A program made the position numbers and the translations under genes. Of a DNA stretch of 64,000 nt, positions 20,960 through 34,800 are shown piece by piece. The notes beneath the pieces were generated by a model. That model had not been told where the DNA came from. It did no database searches and saw only the letters and a program-made list of their open reading frames with translations. Position 1 is the first letter of the stretch; the number at the start of each line of letters is the position of its first letter. This DNA is from Trichoplax adhaerens (Eukaryota > Placozoa > Uniplacotomia > Trichoplacea > Trichoplacidae): the NCBI RefSeq assembly GCF_000150275.1, contig NW_002060961.1:390393-454392 (forward strand). Reading direction: 5' to 3'.

Positions 20960-22420
20960 TTGCGAAAATCCTAAAATAATACAGTACTACAGTATAGGAC
21001 TGTGTCCCTAAGTGACTCGACTTGGTGCTCTATTGACAAAGATAGTCGCTGACCGCAGTACAGTGAGTCTACAGTGTACAGTATGTCCACTACAGTATTT
21101 TCATTGTTGCTGCCAGGGTCGGGTACGGTACAGTACAGTACAATACAGTACACTGTACTGTAGATTGAATCCTAGTACTGTACGGTACAGTACAACTTCT
21201 TGGTTTTTGTGAACGGTCAGTCAGTGGTGCGTATCGAATTGTATCCCTTCCATTTTCTCTATAGTAAACGCTGTTAAAATTGAAATTTCTTGACCCATTT
21301 TGTTGATCAAGATTTGAACATTTGTGTGTCATGTCGATGGTTCAAGTCGATTTAGTTTTAGCACAGTAAAGAAGTTGAGGTCTTGATGGTTGTATTTAGC
21401 TAACTTGGTTTTAGTTTTATTGAACCTCAATGGTTATAAAGGAGGGTTCCTATTGCAAGAAATTTCCATTTTAACAGCTTTTACTATGGAGAAAATGGAA
21501 GGGATCTCATTTTCATGCCCATCAGTTTAGAGAGTATACAGTACAGTAGACATTAGGGCTTTTTCTTCTTTCTTTTATCCCACTGCGCTGCGGTGTACTG
21601 TACTGTACTGTAGACGGTAAAAGAAAATGCTAGTGTTGCAAATTACTCTACAGTACAGTACGTGTTGTACAATGTACTGTACAGAGCAGCCGACCCTCCG
21701 AATTATTATCACTACGGCACTGCCCCCGCACACTATACTGTACAGTACTGTACAGTACGGTACAATAGAAATCAATCAAAGATTTTTCTTCTTTTATGTA
21801 CTGTACTGTACAGTGTACAGTACACTATTTCTATTTCTTCATGTCTTTGGCTAACAATCAACATGAACTACCAGAACTATTCTTGTCAGTTGTCACTGTA
21901 GCAGTCTTTTGTACTGTGCACTGTACACTGTACAGTATCGTACTGTAATTGTAAAAAGAAATTGGAGAGGTTTTCTCTCGCCTACTGGATATTCTTTTCT
22001 TTTACCTTTGTAGGTAAAATGAAAGACAAAAAATGGCAAAGCTCATTCAGTGACGGACTACTTAGAAAAAGAGCGACAATAAGTAGCCTTTCAGTACAAA
22101 ATAATGTAGAAGCTCATCCATTTTCCGATCGTCTGCTCTACCATACTGCATCAAAGCGAATCTACAGGCTGTCTTGGGATGTCCATTGGGGACAGTATAG
22201 CGTACCGTTGTAGAGATGCGATGCAGCTGAAACAACTAGTAAAATAATCGTCCAGCCTAATTGGACATACGTGAACTATCATTTCCCGACCGTACCCTGT
22301 CTTTCTTGATTGTCCTTGGTTCTAGTTACAGTATCTTGCTACGGTATATTGTACTGTAAGTCGACAGTATAGGATACAGTACGTGAGTACTGTACAGTAC
22401 TGTACTGTACAGTCGATTAT
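20960..22420. repeat. Dispersed TACTGTACAGTA palindrome clusters
   Basis: Dense runs of gtac/tgtacagtac, including tactgtacagtactgtacagtac-like stretches near 21125-21200, 21595-21665, 21735-21765, 21800-21825, 21910-21945 and 22380-22415. TACTGTACAGTA equals its own reverse complement, so arrays could fold into hairpins. Related smaller clusters occur elsewhere in the window. Confidence 0.8.
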
Positions 22421-22699
22421 CGTTCAAATGAGCCATGTTACTGTTGGATACTTTCGGTAGGGAATATTCACATTTTGCGGGGGACTAAAAGGGCCACTTT
22501 ACGTCCGTCTCCCTTAACACCGTAACTGAAAGTGTATCCAGTGAAAACTGTGATACCAGGCACGACAACTTGATGTACTGTACTGTTATTGTGCGTGGGT
22601 TGACGATTTTGGACGAATATTGACTTTCTTCTGTCTTTCAACAAGTCCAAGACGTCTTGAGTAAAGGTAAAAAAAGAAAACCTAGCTATGATTCGATGA

Positions 22700-22900
22700 A
22701 GATGTCAAGACTTGCTTGTCCAGTACAATGTACTGTACGTCCATTCGTGTTCCAGTGCATTACTATGGATTGCTAAATACTGTACAGTACACTGTAAGGG
22801 AAGTTGCGGTGAATCACTACACGACCTACAGTACAGTACAATACTGTAAGACCGTGTACTGTACACTGTACAGTACAGTACAGGATATCAATCATGGCGT
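22700..22900. repeat. TGTACAGTAC palindrome cluster
   Basis: Same self-complementary repeat family: tactgtacagtacactgta near 22778 and tgtactgtacactgtacag near 22853. Confidence 0.75.
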
Positions 22901-24084
22901 CCTGTAAATATTCTACAGTACTCGAAGAAGGCAAAAAGGAAGTGCAACGGACCGACTCCTGACAGACGTGAAAAGGTCTAGTCAAAAATACAAATCATAC
23001 AGTACGGTAGAATTGGCAGAAATGACGTGCAGTTTTTTAGGACACTAAGTACAGTACTATACAGTATTAGCAGAGAGAGTCCCTACTATGGGATGAAAAT
23101 GCCTTTGGTTTTTTAAGGGTTAATCCCAGGCCCTCATTACTGACAGATTGACTGCCATGCAGACACTGCCACTTACTTTCGGATAGAAAACTCTCTTCCG
23201 CTTTCGTTGCAAAACACGGCAGTGCACACCATGATACAGTAGAATATCATGGACTGCAACGACACCAATACAATGCAACCACGAAAAGCTAAGAACATGC
23301 ATACTGTCATTATTATTCTTGCTAAACTTACAGGAACAAATTCAAGTAGTCGAGTATATTCGAGGCAAAGTGGCTGTAGCTCTTTCAAAGTGTTGCGCCG
23401 ATAGAGAAAGGTTGCCTACTTCCACCACTACTGTCTGTATTGCTAAGTAATTCCGGTACTAGCACGCTTTTGGTGACTTGCCCAAACCATTCTATTTCCT
23501 AGGCGATGATGCCGTCTGCCTGTGCCAATCGGTATGGACTTGTTTCGCTAAAAAACGTGGTCTTGACTCCCAAGTAGTTAGAGATCCAGTGTAGCAGATG
23601 CATGTAATCGCGATAGTACTCTATCGAGCATGAATGGATCAATACAGCAATAGTGTACAGCTTCCTTCTTATTCACTTTGAAATTCGAAGACAGTTCTTC
23701 TTGCCCAATCCGAAATCTAAAACATTATTTTTTTAAAATCCAATCTACAGCAGATGATGCCAATCAAATAATTGTTTACAATAAAAACAATGATTCTACG
23801 ATTGTATTGAATATTGTATCCGATAGGAAATCAATTTTCTCAATAGGTATGAGTGTATCAGGGAATGGATGGTAGGTAGAAATTCACCCCGTTATATCAA
23901 GGCTAAACATCAGCAATAAAGGTTAACATTGGTTCAGCCAATCGATATTATGCTATCTTTGCTACTTCTCGTTTAAAATGAAACTCAGTGGATTTACTGT
24001 AATATTGGTCGGAATCCATTTATTGTTGATGTTGTAATCAGATATCTGTTTGGAGTGTTCTACGTAGATATTTGATAAATCAAC

Positions 24085-24800
24085 TTCCAATTGAATTCTT
24101 CTGACCGTGACTGTTGAATGGGGGAGACTATGGGGCTAGTATAACTTCACATGATGGATAAAAATTATCCTCAACATTGAATAGGCTAGTAGTCATACTG
24201 TAGACTACTGTAGTCTTCACTGCCAATGGGTAACAATAAACTTTTCACAAACAAGTACCAAAGCCATCGCGGACTTGATTATTCTAGTAATCTTAACTGT
24301 TGAACGAGAAAGGAAATGTACTGTATATTGATAGTATTAAGACGATTTGATAGGCTAGACTTCGTACACTGCTTTTCACTATCAATTGGTTAGAGCAAAC
24401 CTTTCACAAGGAAGAATAAAAAGCCATCAATGACTTGATTCTGGTAATCTTGATTGTTGAACGAGAGGGTGAAATGCAGTTTGTAGTAGGATACAGATTG
24501 AATATTATATGAATACTACCGATACAATATAATAGGCAACGCCTCATATACTATACCAGTTTTCACTGTCAATTGGTAAGAGCAAACCTTGAAATAGAAG
24601 AAGGAAAAAGCCATCATTAAGAACTTGATTGCAATACTGACTGTTAAAGCGGAAAGGAATAGGATTAGTGGGAGAATATAGATTGAATATTCATACTATC
24701 GATAGGATTCAACAGACTATTATTCGTATACTAGTCTGCACGGTCGATTAGTAAGAGCAAGCATTTCAATAGAAGAATGAAAAGTCCATCATGTGGTTAT
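24085..24800. repeat. Degenerate ~175-bp tandem repeat, about four copies
   Basis: The anchor tttcactatcaattggttag (variants tcttcactgccaatgggtaa, tttcactgtcaattggtaag, ctgcacggtcgattagtaag) recurs at about 24215, 24375, 24561 and 24733, spaced 160-186 bp. In each unit it is followed by a 'gaagaataaaaagccatca' block, a 'cttgatt..ctgttgaacgagaaagg' block and an 'agattgaatat' block. No coding potential is conserved between copies. Confidence 0.75.
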
Positions 24801-25118
24801 TAATCGCACTTGCAAAGGAACACATTCATGTTCATGAGGGGCAATCCTATCGAGGGTACTTTTGTTTGAATCAAATCATGCTCTTGATAAACCGTGATCA
24901 AATAATGTTAGCGATTGCTCAGTTTTTATCGCCTGATCACTATAAGCAAAATAGGCATCGTAAGGGACCTCTCCATGTAAAATGATTTCTCAAAAATAAA
25001 AAAAAATTGATCTATAAAAAATCTTTCATATTTAAGGAATCATTTTTTATCGACCAAGTCCCTGGCATTGTACAATCATTTATAGCCTTCCTATAATTTA
25101 GCACTTGGATATCAAAGC

Positions 25119-25163
25119 CATGGACTACGAGATACACCCAGATCGTATATCTAGTAGTCCATG
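25119..25163. repeat. Hairpin sharing ATATCTAGTAGTCC with 55.2 kb
   Basis: catggactacgagata (25119-25134) pairs with tatctagtagtccatg (25148-25163) with one mismatch, giving a 16-bp stem and a 13-nt loop. The right arm shares the 14-mer atatctagtagtcc with a second hairpin at 55237-55274, which suggests one short inverted-repeat element family. Confidence 0.65.
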
Positions 25164-25859
25164 CCAAAGCAATTCTCCTCAATCATAGTAAGGCCTGTAA
25201 GGATAGAAAGGACCGTTCCAATACGGTATATCTTCATCATAAGTCAATAGAAATGATATTAGGTGCAGTGTGTACGGAATAGATGTTTATATTGTCAATA
25301 TTAATTACGTAAGAGTATAATGAATCATTATATCAGAAATATAAATGAATAATACCACCATATGGTATCGATAGCGGATTTTATATGTCTAAAAAGTCAA
25401 CTCATATATACGCGTAGTATAGTCAATAGGCTGTTCTTTCAGTTATAATCTTGTAAGAGTTCAGATAGGCGTAGAATTTTATAATATTAAACTCAAGTTT
25501 TTCTACCTTTTACATCTTGATTACGGTAGCCCTAAACTCGTAATTATTAACACGATAATATGTTAGATGCATGCACGAAACTAGAAAACATCTTTACCTA
25601 GCTATAGTACCGTGTTGGAATAGGTGTAATTATTATTACAGGGATTTGCTACTGCTTTCGAAACTATCAAGAGTAGTAGAGTAGGAGCTATCAAAATCAC
25701 AATATGCAGAATTAACGGACAAATTCTTTTCAATTTAAAATGTACAAATTGTCGATCGAGCCATAAATAGCGCAATTACACTTAATGTTAAACCGATCAA
25801 AGCTTATAAAGAAACAGAATTAATTGCCATCTAAATACAATAAAATCTATCCGTCCAAG

Positions 25860-28800
25860 ATGAATCTTCTAATGCTTTTTAGTTATGTCATCGTCAATTG
25901 GATGCTTACGGTTACAACAGCAAGAACGCAAGGTAAAATGATAACCAAATTGATTATTAATAATAATGTCTCATTTATCCGTCAATGATTATTTCAATCC
26001 TTATCCATGGATAATTAAACAGAATTAAAAGTAATAATAATTAATATAATTATAGTTTTGTGTTATAACATCTTTAATAAGATCAAGTAACGTACTGTAA
26101 TGAGGTAATGCAAAATACAAAATTTTATCTTTTGATTTTGATATTTTTCATATTTTCCAATTTGCTCCAACGACGATTGGGTATATTCACAGATGTAATA
26201 ATTACGCCGCCAAGATATGTAAATGTGTTTTATGAAGAACAATCACCATTAGCTATTAGTCCTAATATCGAGCTGACATCATCATCGTCTCAGTCAGCTA
26301 ATACTTCTGATAATCAAGTACAAATATCGAATGCCACAATAACATTACAATCTACATTAAAGAATATAACTCAAAATGACTGTTATTGCAATTCCAATAT
26401 TTATGGCACATGCGGTGTTGACAGTGCAACCATTACCGATATCCTCGATAATTCAACTATAGAAGGAAGTATTCAAAAAGAATCTGGTTATTACTCATTT
26501 AATGGCAAGGGTAGACTAAAATATCAGCAAAGTTTACGCCTTTATAATCTACCTAATAACTTGATCGTCTCCATTTGCTTTCGAATTCAATCTAATACCC
26601 GTGCATGGTTAATAACTACTGTTGCATCAGATGACAACCTTCTCGTGTACGGATTATATCTGTACGCTGATCTCAATCGTATTCTATTTCGCTATCGATC
26701 ATCACAAAATAGCTATTATTCATTCACTTTTAATAATGTCTTACTTGCACATGACGACTGGCATAATCTGGTCTTAGATATTAGCTATCCAACAGTAACA
26801 TTAAATGTACACGGTGAGACAACCTATACGAAATCTTACACTCTAACCCAATATATGATTAATAAGGAGAGTATAATTTATAGTGGCTGTCAATCGGGTA
26901 GCAATTTTGATCAATGTCTTTATGGAGATATAGCCAAAGTCATGATGCGAACAGGCGTATTAGATCTAGCTAAAGTTTCTTTTCCATTGGATATTAATTC
27001 TAATAAACGACCAGATGCTCAAGGTATTATCAACTTTGATGGCACTGCATCTAGCGCTATGCTAGTCGATCGCCAAGTAACTCCATATCGATTTACAAAT
27101 TATATGACCCTATCCCTTAAAATCAAACAGGAATTGGGTAATGATGGCGCAATCATCTCTCGCAATTCCGCTCCAGGTGATCAAATAGATTACACACTTT
27201 TATCTCTAGGAAGTCAGGATATCATTGAATTCTGGTACCGAAGTACGCAAGGTTTCAATTTTAATCAGAAATCAATACTAAAGTACAATTTAACTGAGAA
27301 AAACTATGCAATCGACGACGGAAAATGGCATAATTTGACGTTACATATTCAATATCCTAATTCAACATTATATATCGACACTATCGTTATTCAACAGCAA
27401 ATGCAACTTCCAGTCTTAACTAATAGTCAAAACGAAAACTACAACTTACTTTTTGGACAGTATTCGAGTGAAGTAAGTAATTTCTATCCATTCAAAGGAT
27501 CACTAAGTCAAATTATAATTCGTCCTGAATATATCACATTAAATCAGATATTATGCTTACAAGCCGGATGTCTTGGATGTAAATGTGCTGGTCAGTGCAC
27601 ATTCAAATGCCAGCATCAATTTATTTGTAAAGCAAATATATATCGATATCGATCTTGTGGTATATTAAAACAAGGGCTGGATATTGGTCAAGCTATACAG
27701 CAAACAGCTGAAAATTTACAACAAGATGTAGATAATAGTATTATTTTCAATGGTACCGAGGCATATATCGTCTCAAATGCTAGCCAACCTTTGATTCTAG
27801 ATAATCAATTAACCATTAGCACATGGCTATGGCAACCGATGATTAATAATACAAATCATCGATATATTTTAACAAAGTCTACAAATGATCAAATAATTTT
27901 TGGCCTAAGCCTCGTAAGCAATGATACTGTAATTTTATCTTTTCGTCAGCAGAATGTATCATTCAGCCTTCAGCAAAGAATAGATAACGAACGTTGGCAT
28001 CAACTAACTATATCAATCTCTGAAGGCTCTGCAACATTATATATTGATCATGATCTTATAGGTAAAGTGCTATAGTATCTATATGAGTTAAAAAAATACT
28101 AATCGTGTGGATCTTATACCAATTAGAAGGATAGTGTATATTATCCCCTTCATCTTTATTAAGAATTATTAATAGGACAGAATTTATATAAGTACATATA
28201 TTGAATGATTACCCAGTATAAGCAAGTTGACAATGTCTCTATCATGTAGCTTGATCATTTTTCTTAGGTATCTTCATAATACAATAGTCTATCATCTATT
28301 AGTACCTCAAAATAATTCATTTTGACTTGGAATATTAGAAAATGATAGCTGGTAATTTGTTGATGTTGAATATTAATATTCGTTTTTTACCTTTCAATTC
28401 ATCCAAATTACAGATAGTCAGTCTATACTTGACAATATTACTGATGATGGTAATGGTGTACTCGTTGCTGGAGCTTTATGGAATAGTCCCAATGCAATGG
28501 TAGGGTATTATACCGGACGTCTGAAAGCTTTAGCATTCGGCAATAAAGCGTCAACAGGTGTTGCAATCCAATGTTTAAAGACGTGCGGACAACAATTACT
28601 TGTAATTGATCCACCAATAAATACGAACAACACAATTATGGCATCCTATGATCAACAAATGGCTAAACTAACTTTACAAGGAGATAATATACTGCAAAAT
28701 TATGCAGATATCATACGTAGAATCTATTATTCTAATAGTTACGAGTCACCAAATCCAATTTCCGCCATGACAGCAGAAATTTTACTGTATCCAGATGAAT

Positions 28801-31800
28801 TAACGCAATTCAATTTGACAAGTTCAACTACATTTACTATCAAACCAGTTAATAATCTAGCACCAATTATAGATTTATCTGGGCCTGATATTAATTCTTA
28901 TGATTATACCACAAATTTTATCGAAACACAACCACCAGTACCTGTTGCATCGTCAGTTGCACGCATATTTACAAGGAATCGATTATTTACAACGATGACC
29001 ACTTTGATAGTGCAACTTATTAACTTTCCAGACGGCAATCATGATCAATTGCTATTTCAATCACGTCCTAATATTTCTATTGCAGCAAGTGATTTAACGG
29101 TTGATATTAGTAACGATTTTCATAATATTAATATCAGTGGACCTTCTACTTTGATCGATTATCAAAATCATCTCCTCCAAATTTATTATAACAACACTAG
29201 AGATGAACCAACATGTCGATCACGTCAAATTGATTTCTACGCTACGATTAACGATCAGCGCAGCTATATCACTTCTGCAAAGGTCTATGTTTACGGCTAT
29301 AATGATAATAAACCGGTCTTTAACCAAACAAATTACTTAGCCTCCATGGTAGAAAATTCACCACCAGGTATATTTGTTGTACAAGTCGGAGCAACAGATA
29401 TTGATGCTTGTCGCGGCAATACTATCAGTTATGCAATTGTTCAAGGCAATGAAAAAGGCAAATTCACTATTGATGCTGTTACGGGTTTAGTGACAACAAC
29501 CCAATCATTTGACTATGAACAACAGTCATCCTATAATTTAAATATTTCAGCTATAAATTACGATGAGCAAAAGGTATTGCAAGGCTTTACTACTCTATCC
29601 ATTTCGATCTTAAATATAAACGATAACGGATTTGTGATCAGATTAAATGGGATTCAAGATCCAAGCAATTCTCCATTTAATATTACAGGTAAAGAATAGT
29701 TTTTCTCTATTTGATTGATATGACTTTATGCTGACATTAATAAGATAATACTAAACTACTGTAAGCCATAATAGCATAAGATCAGGAGTCATATGCTGGT
29801 AGCCAGAGAAGCCTTCCTATGCCTATTTTGTTACATTTCATTTTGTATCTTAGTCTTTTGATGCTATCAAATAGATTTGTAGTTGAAATTCTTAGAATGT
29901 ACTATCGCTATAATAAGTTTAGTGACGACAAAGTAACAACTAGAATATGCCATTTATGCATAGATTATTTATTTTACCATTTTCATAATGTTTACTCACG
30001 AGAGAAAAATTAAAAGATTTCTACTATAATTTTTAAAATGCTCTCTTTCCAGGATATAATGCTTCTTTGGACTATCTTGTCATATTCAATGATTCTAAAC
30101 CTGCACAAGGTGTAGCTGTTGTTGGATCACAATTGGAAATCACTGATGGAGATAGCATTAATCCGTATATTACTTCGATGGATATCATTCTAACTAACAT
30201 TGATAATTTCGATAATGAATTTCTATTTCTCAATTTATCCTTACTGGAACAATTTGGAATTCAAATCCAGCTCATTAATAATCGGTTAGATCGCCAAAAG
30301 TCTATCTTACTAAGAGGCAATGCAAGTCATGTAGCTTATCCTCAAATCTTAAGAACTGTAATGTAAGTTATCCTTATATTTTTATAATCGGCTTGTACTA
30401 TAATTAAAGCAACACATGGTAATCTTTTCTAAAAAATATTACCTGACTACTACAAGCAGAACTCATAATATTTATTTGATCTATACAAGCATATTTCATA
30501 TTGAGGAATTTAGATTCCACCTTAAAGTCATCATAACAGATTATATTGACTATTTTTAACCGTTAATTTCTTGTCATAGAACTATTTATTTTATAGTTTA
30601 ATTTCAGATTGACACTAAATGTATTTATTAATATCGATCCAGGTATTATTCCAATGCCACACAACTCAGTGGAGATGACAGAACGATTGAGTTTTTCGCT
30701 AGCGATGGTCAATTTCAGTCTCCGATTTCGCAAACTTATATCAGAATCATCCATAATGATAAATTTCGCCCTCAGATGATTCTGACCCAAAATAATTTCG
30801 TATTTACTGAAAATTCCAAACCTCTTGCTATTGCTTCAACCTTACGTATAACCGATAGAGATTATCCTTATTATAACTTGACTTCTGCATCTGCGTTTCT
30901 TGTCAATCCAGCGGCATCTTGTCTGACCAATTCTATGCTACAACTTTCCTGTCGCAATTCTACGAATATCAAGAGGTATTATTTCATATTGAATTTCTCG
31001 AGCTTATTTGTAGACATTAATATACATTACAGAATACGGAAAAATCTAATTTAAATAATAATTAATTATTTGCTCTATGTCTGCTCTTCTATAGCTGCAA
31101 CGAAAGCTGTGGTCAGTATCTACAAGTTGATTCCCAAATAGCTTCTGAACTAAGCTTAAATTATAGTTATGTTGATAATATGCTCTCTCTATCTGGTAAT
31201 AAATCACCGTTAACCTATGAAGCTATTTTGAGAACATTAACTTATACTAGTATCGCTATTGAACCTAGCGGTATTGACCGCCAAGTGCAGATTATTGTTC
31301 GAGATGAAGCTTTTACTAGCCTTCCAATATCGATTAATATTAAGATACGCTTAATTAACGACAATTCTCCCGTAGTGCGGTTAAACGGATTTCAAAGTCA
31401 GTCTAGTGTGAATATATCGGGTAGGATTTAAATCGACTTATAAGATTGCATAGCATTAATTTAGCATTAATCACTTACTAATCAATGCTGTAATTTTCAT
31501 GGACTATTCTACTTTAGGCTTTCGATCTGATCGAGATTACTTGACTTATTACCATGATGTCTATAATGGAACTGCCATTGTTAACCCTAGTATAATTGGC
31601 CTTATCGGTACCAATGCTACAATTTCTGATTTAGATAGCCAATATCAAGTACGAAATTATATTGTTAATACTACCATCAAATTAATGGAAATTGAAAATA
31701 TCGGGAAAGAGCGTTTAATCACAAGTAACAGTATTCCAAGCGGTTTTACTTTGAGTTATCCGCCAAATACCAATTATAACCAATTTCATATTAGTGTCAA

Positions 31801-34800
31801 TGGTAATGGTAGCCACAGCGAATATTTGCAAATTTTTCAACTTTTCCGGTAAGTTATTTCGTTACGAGAGAAGTAGAGTATATTAATGATTCTATAGCAT
31901 ACACGGGATCATAGTTCCACATGAGTAGATTGATTAAAATGCGCATCGGTAGCTGTCGATCAATAATTTATAAATTTATTTGCTAAGTCGATACCACAAA
32001 TATTGCACCAAGTGGATATCTAACGTAAGCCTAGATAAAAGTAATATCATTTTATTATAACAGAGATTTTATTATCGCATTTACAAGAGTGTTATTTGAT
32101 AATTTTATAGTATTAATAGGCATTTATAAGTGATATTTACACTTGTGATTCAAATTGAAAATAACATAGCTTTCAAGTTTATGAGTTATTAAACTCTAAA
32201 GTATGCAACGTACTTAAAATCTTGATTAGATTAATATTGTTTTCCTACTTAAGCGTAGAAGCGCCATTAATGTCTCTGCTGTTAATGCTTGTATATATAA
32301 TAGGTATCAAGCAATAGCTGCTAATCCTCTTGCAGGGTTTCAACGAACTATTTCATTTACTGTTAATGATGGTCGGCAGGAATCCTTACCTTCATTTACG
32401 TATATCCGACTAATTCATTACGATAAACTAAGGCCTACCATAACGTTGACTAAAGCTCGATGGACGTATACACAGAATGACCAACCTTTACCTATTGCAG
32501 AAGGTATTATTATCGCTGATCTTGACCAGCCCGAATTTCTACTGGAGGAAGCTGTTGTTGAATTGGTTCATCCTCTATCACATTGTAGCCATCCTCTCGC
32601 TATTGAATATGGTTGCCGGAAGCAATTTGATAATCAAATTGGACGACATTGCGATGGCTTAAGCGTTAACGCTCAAATTGGATTATGCATTCTTAGTTGT
32701 GGTCAGTATTTATCTATAAATTCAACTCACGTAAAAAATTTACCTTCGTCTTCATCTTCTATAAAAATTATCAACGAAACACCAACTCGACTACTTATCA
32801 AGGGAAACGGAACATCTATAGAATATCAACAAATATTATCAACACTAACGTTTACCGACTATTCTAGTGAATTGAAAACATCAAGTAGAAAGATTCAGAT
32901 CTCTCTTCGTGATACAGTTGCGTTTAATACACCGACTAGCATCACTGTTGATGTTGTTAATAATGATAATCATCGGCCCTATGTACGTTGTAATCGCCGT
33001 ACATTTTCTTTACTGCCAACTGCATCACGAGCCCTTGCAGTTGGTCAACTTGGGCCTATGGCTATTATTAATCCATCTCAACAGTTAATATCAGAAATTA
33101 CCATTACTTTAACCAATATAGCAGGCCTTGATCAAGAGGATATTTCTATTATAACGCCTGGCAATGTGAATGTAACCCATTCAAGGAGAATAGTTTATAA
33201 CATCACAGGCCAAACTACAACGTATGATCAAATTATTAAAACTTTAACCTATACGAATGATCAAGCGAATTTGCAGGCTGGTTGTCGTATAATTACTGCA
33301 ACTTTAGCGGATCAACTTGGGAACACTGGTATTCCTCTTGATATTTTTATATCGATAATTCCTTATCCAACTAGTTTATTAGCGATTGCGTTCAATCATA
33401 GTACTGATTTAAACTATTTTCCGTTTAAATTCAATCGCATGTATTTCGTATTGCAGACCGGACTACGTATAGTTAATACGGTAGCCAATGCATCGATTGA
33501 ATCGATCCCTATTGCAGGAATTACGATCAAATTAAGTGGGTCATCGCTTACTAATCATGATTACATTCGTCTTGATCAAGGCTTAATTAGGCGATTTGGT
33601 TTAACATTATCCGAATCAAGTAAGTGTAATAAAATTCTGTAAAATTGCTCTAGTTCTTGGATTCAATTAAAGTAAAATATCTTAGATATGCTATTGCTAA
33701 GTTAAGTGATTCTATTGAGTACACAATTGCGGTGTACCATAGATTCGATAAGATCAGTTATAGGAATGAGATCTATAAATTTGATATAAGCTATCATTAA
33801 CAACTAAAATAGCTGCCTTACGATTTTATTATTCGCATTTTAATTTTTGAATATCGCACCGGAATCAGTTCTATAAATTTTATATAGGTTATCATTCAGA
33901 ATTAAATTTCCGTCCTATGATTTTATTATTCGCATTCCAATTCTTGACTAGTGTACCGAAATCAGATCAGTATTATTAATGTTCACTTTCGATTTACAGG
34001 TGATACCTATCACATAAATATTACTGGTATTGCAATAGCTAGGGACTATCAACTTGTCTTGCAATCACTTTATTATGTCAATAATGCTACTATCAATGTC
34101 CCACCGGAATATCGTTATATCAATATGGCATTGCAGAATATTAACGGTAGCATCCAGGAAGCACAAGTGATCAATATCTTTGTCCATCCGATTCATTTCT
34201 ATTTAACTTGCCCTGAATCAATAACCTTCATTATTCAAGTCACACCGCTACCATTTTATCCACTTCGACTCGTTCGCTTTCGTTCCGAATTAGGCGACCA
34301 TGATATCTTAACGAATGCAACAGTCGAATTACAGGCTTATCCTAATACTGGCGGTAGATTAATTTATAACGGAAATGATTCCACTGGATTGGAGATTATG
34401 CAAGAGGGTTCATTTACCTACTACCGAGTAAGTTATAATTAGTTTCTCTATCCTAATTTAAGTAAAAGTAAAATAGAGTAGTGTATTATATAGATCTTGA
34501 AGTTTTCAATTCGTTGGCGAGTAATGGATAATTTTATCGATTTCATAAAGTCTCTAATTATTTCATATAATATTTTCTTCAAGAATATTCTATCGCAGGT
34601 GATGTATAGCAATAATTGGCCTTTATCTTCTTTAACTGAGCAAAATTTAACCTTTACTTTATCAAAAAAATTCCAAACACATTCATGCACTATACCTATG
34701 AAAATTACCCGACCTTACTCCCCCTACGTTGATTTAAATGGTCCTTCAAAAATTGGAAACCATTTTGCAATGACGACTAATTATCCTAATGCTAGCACAT

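Larger units (their letters stand above)
19831..25859. other. Six-kilobase gene-poor interval
   Basis: Both strands were read without finding an exon series or a recognisable protein. The short ORFs present lack splice context or lie in repeats. It should hold the CREBBP promoter at its left end and the promoter of the laminin-G/L-domain gene at its right end. Contents are palindromic repeat clusters (20960-22420, 22700-22900), a degenerate ~175-bp tandem array (24085-24800) and a hairpin (25119-25163). Confidence 0.55.
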
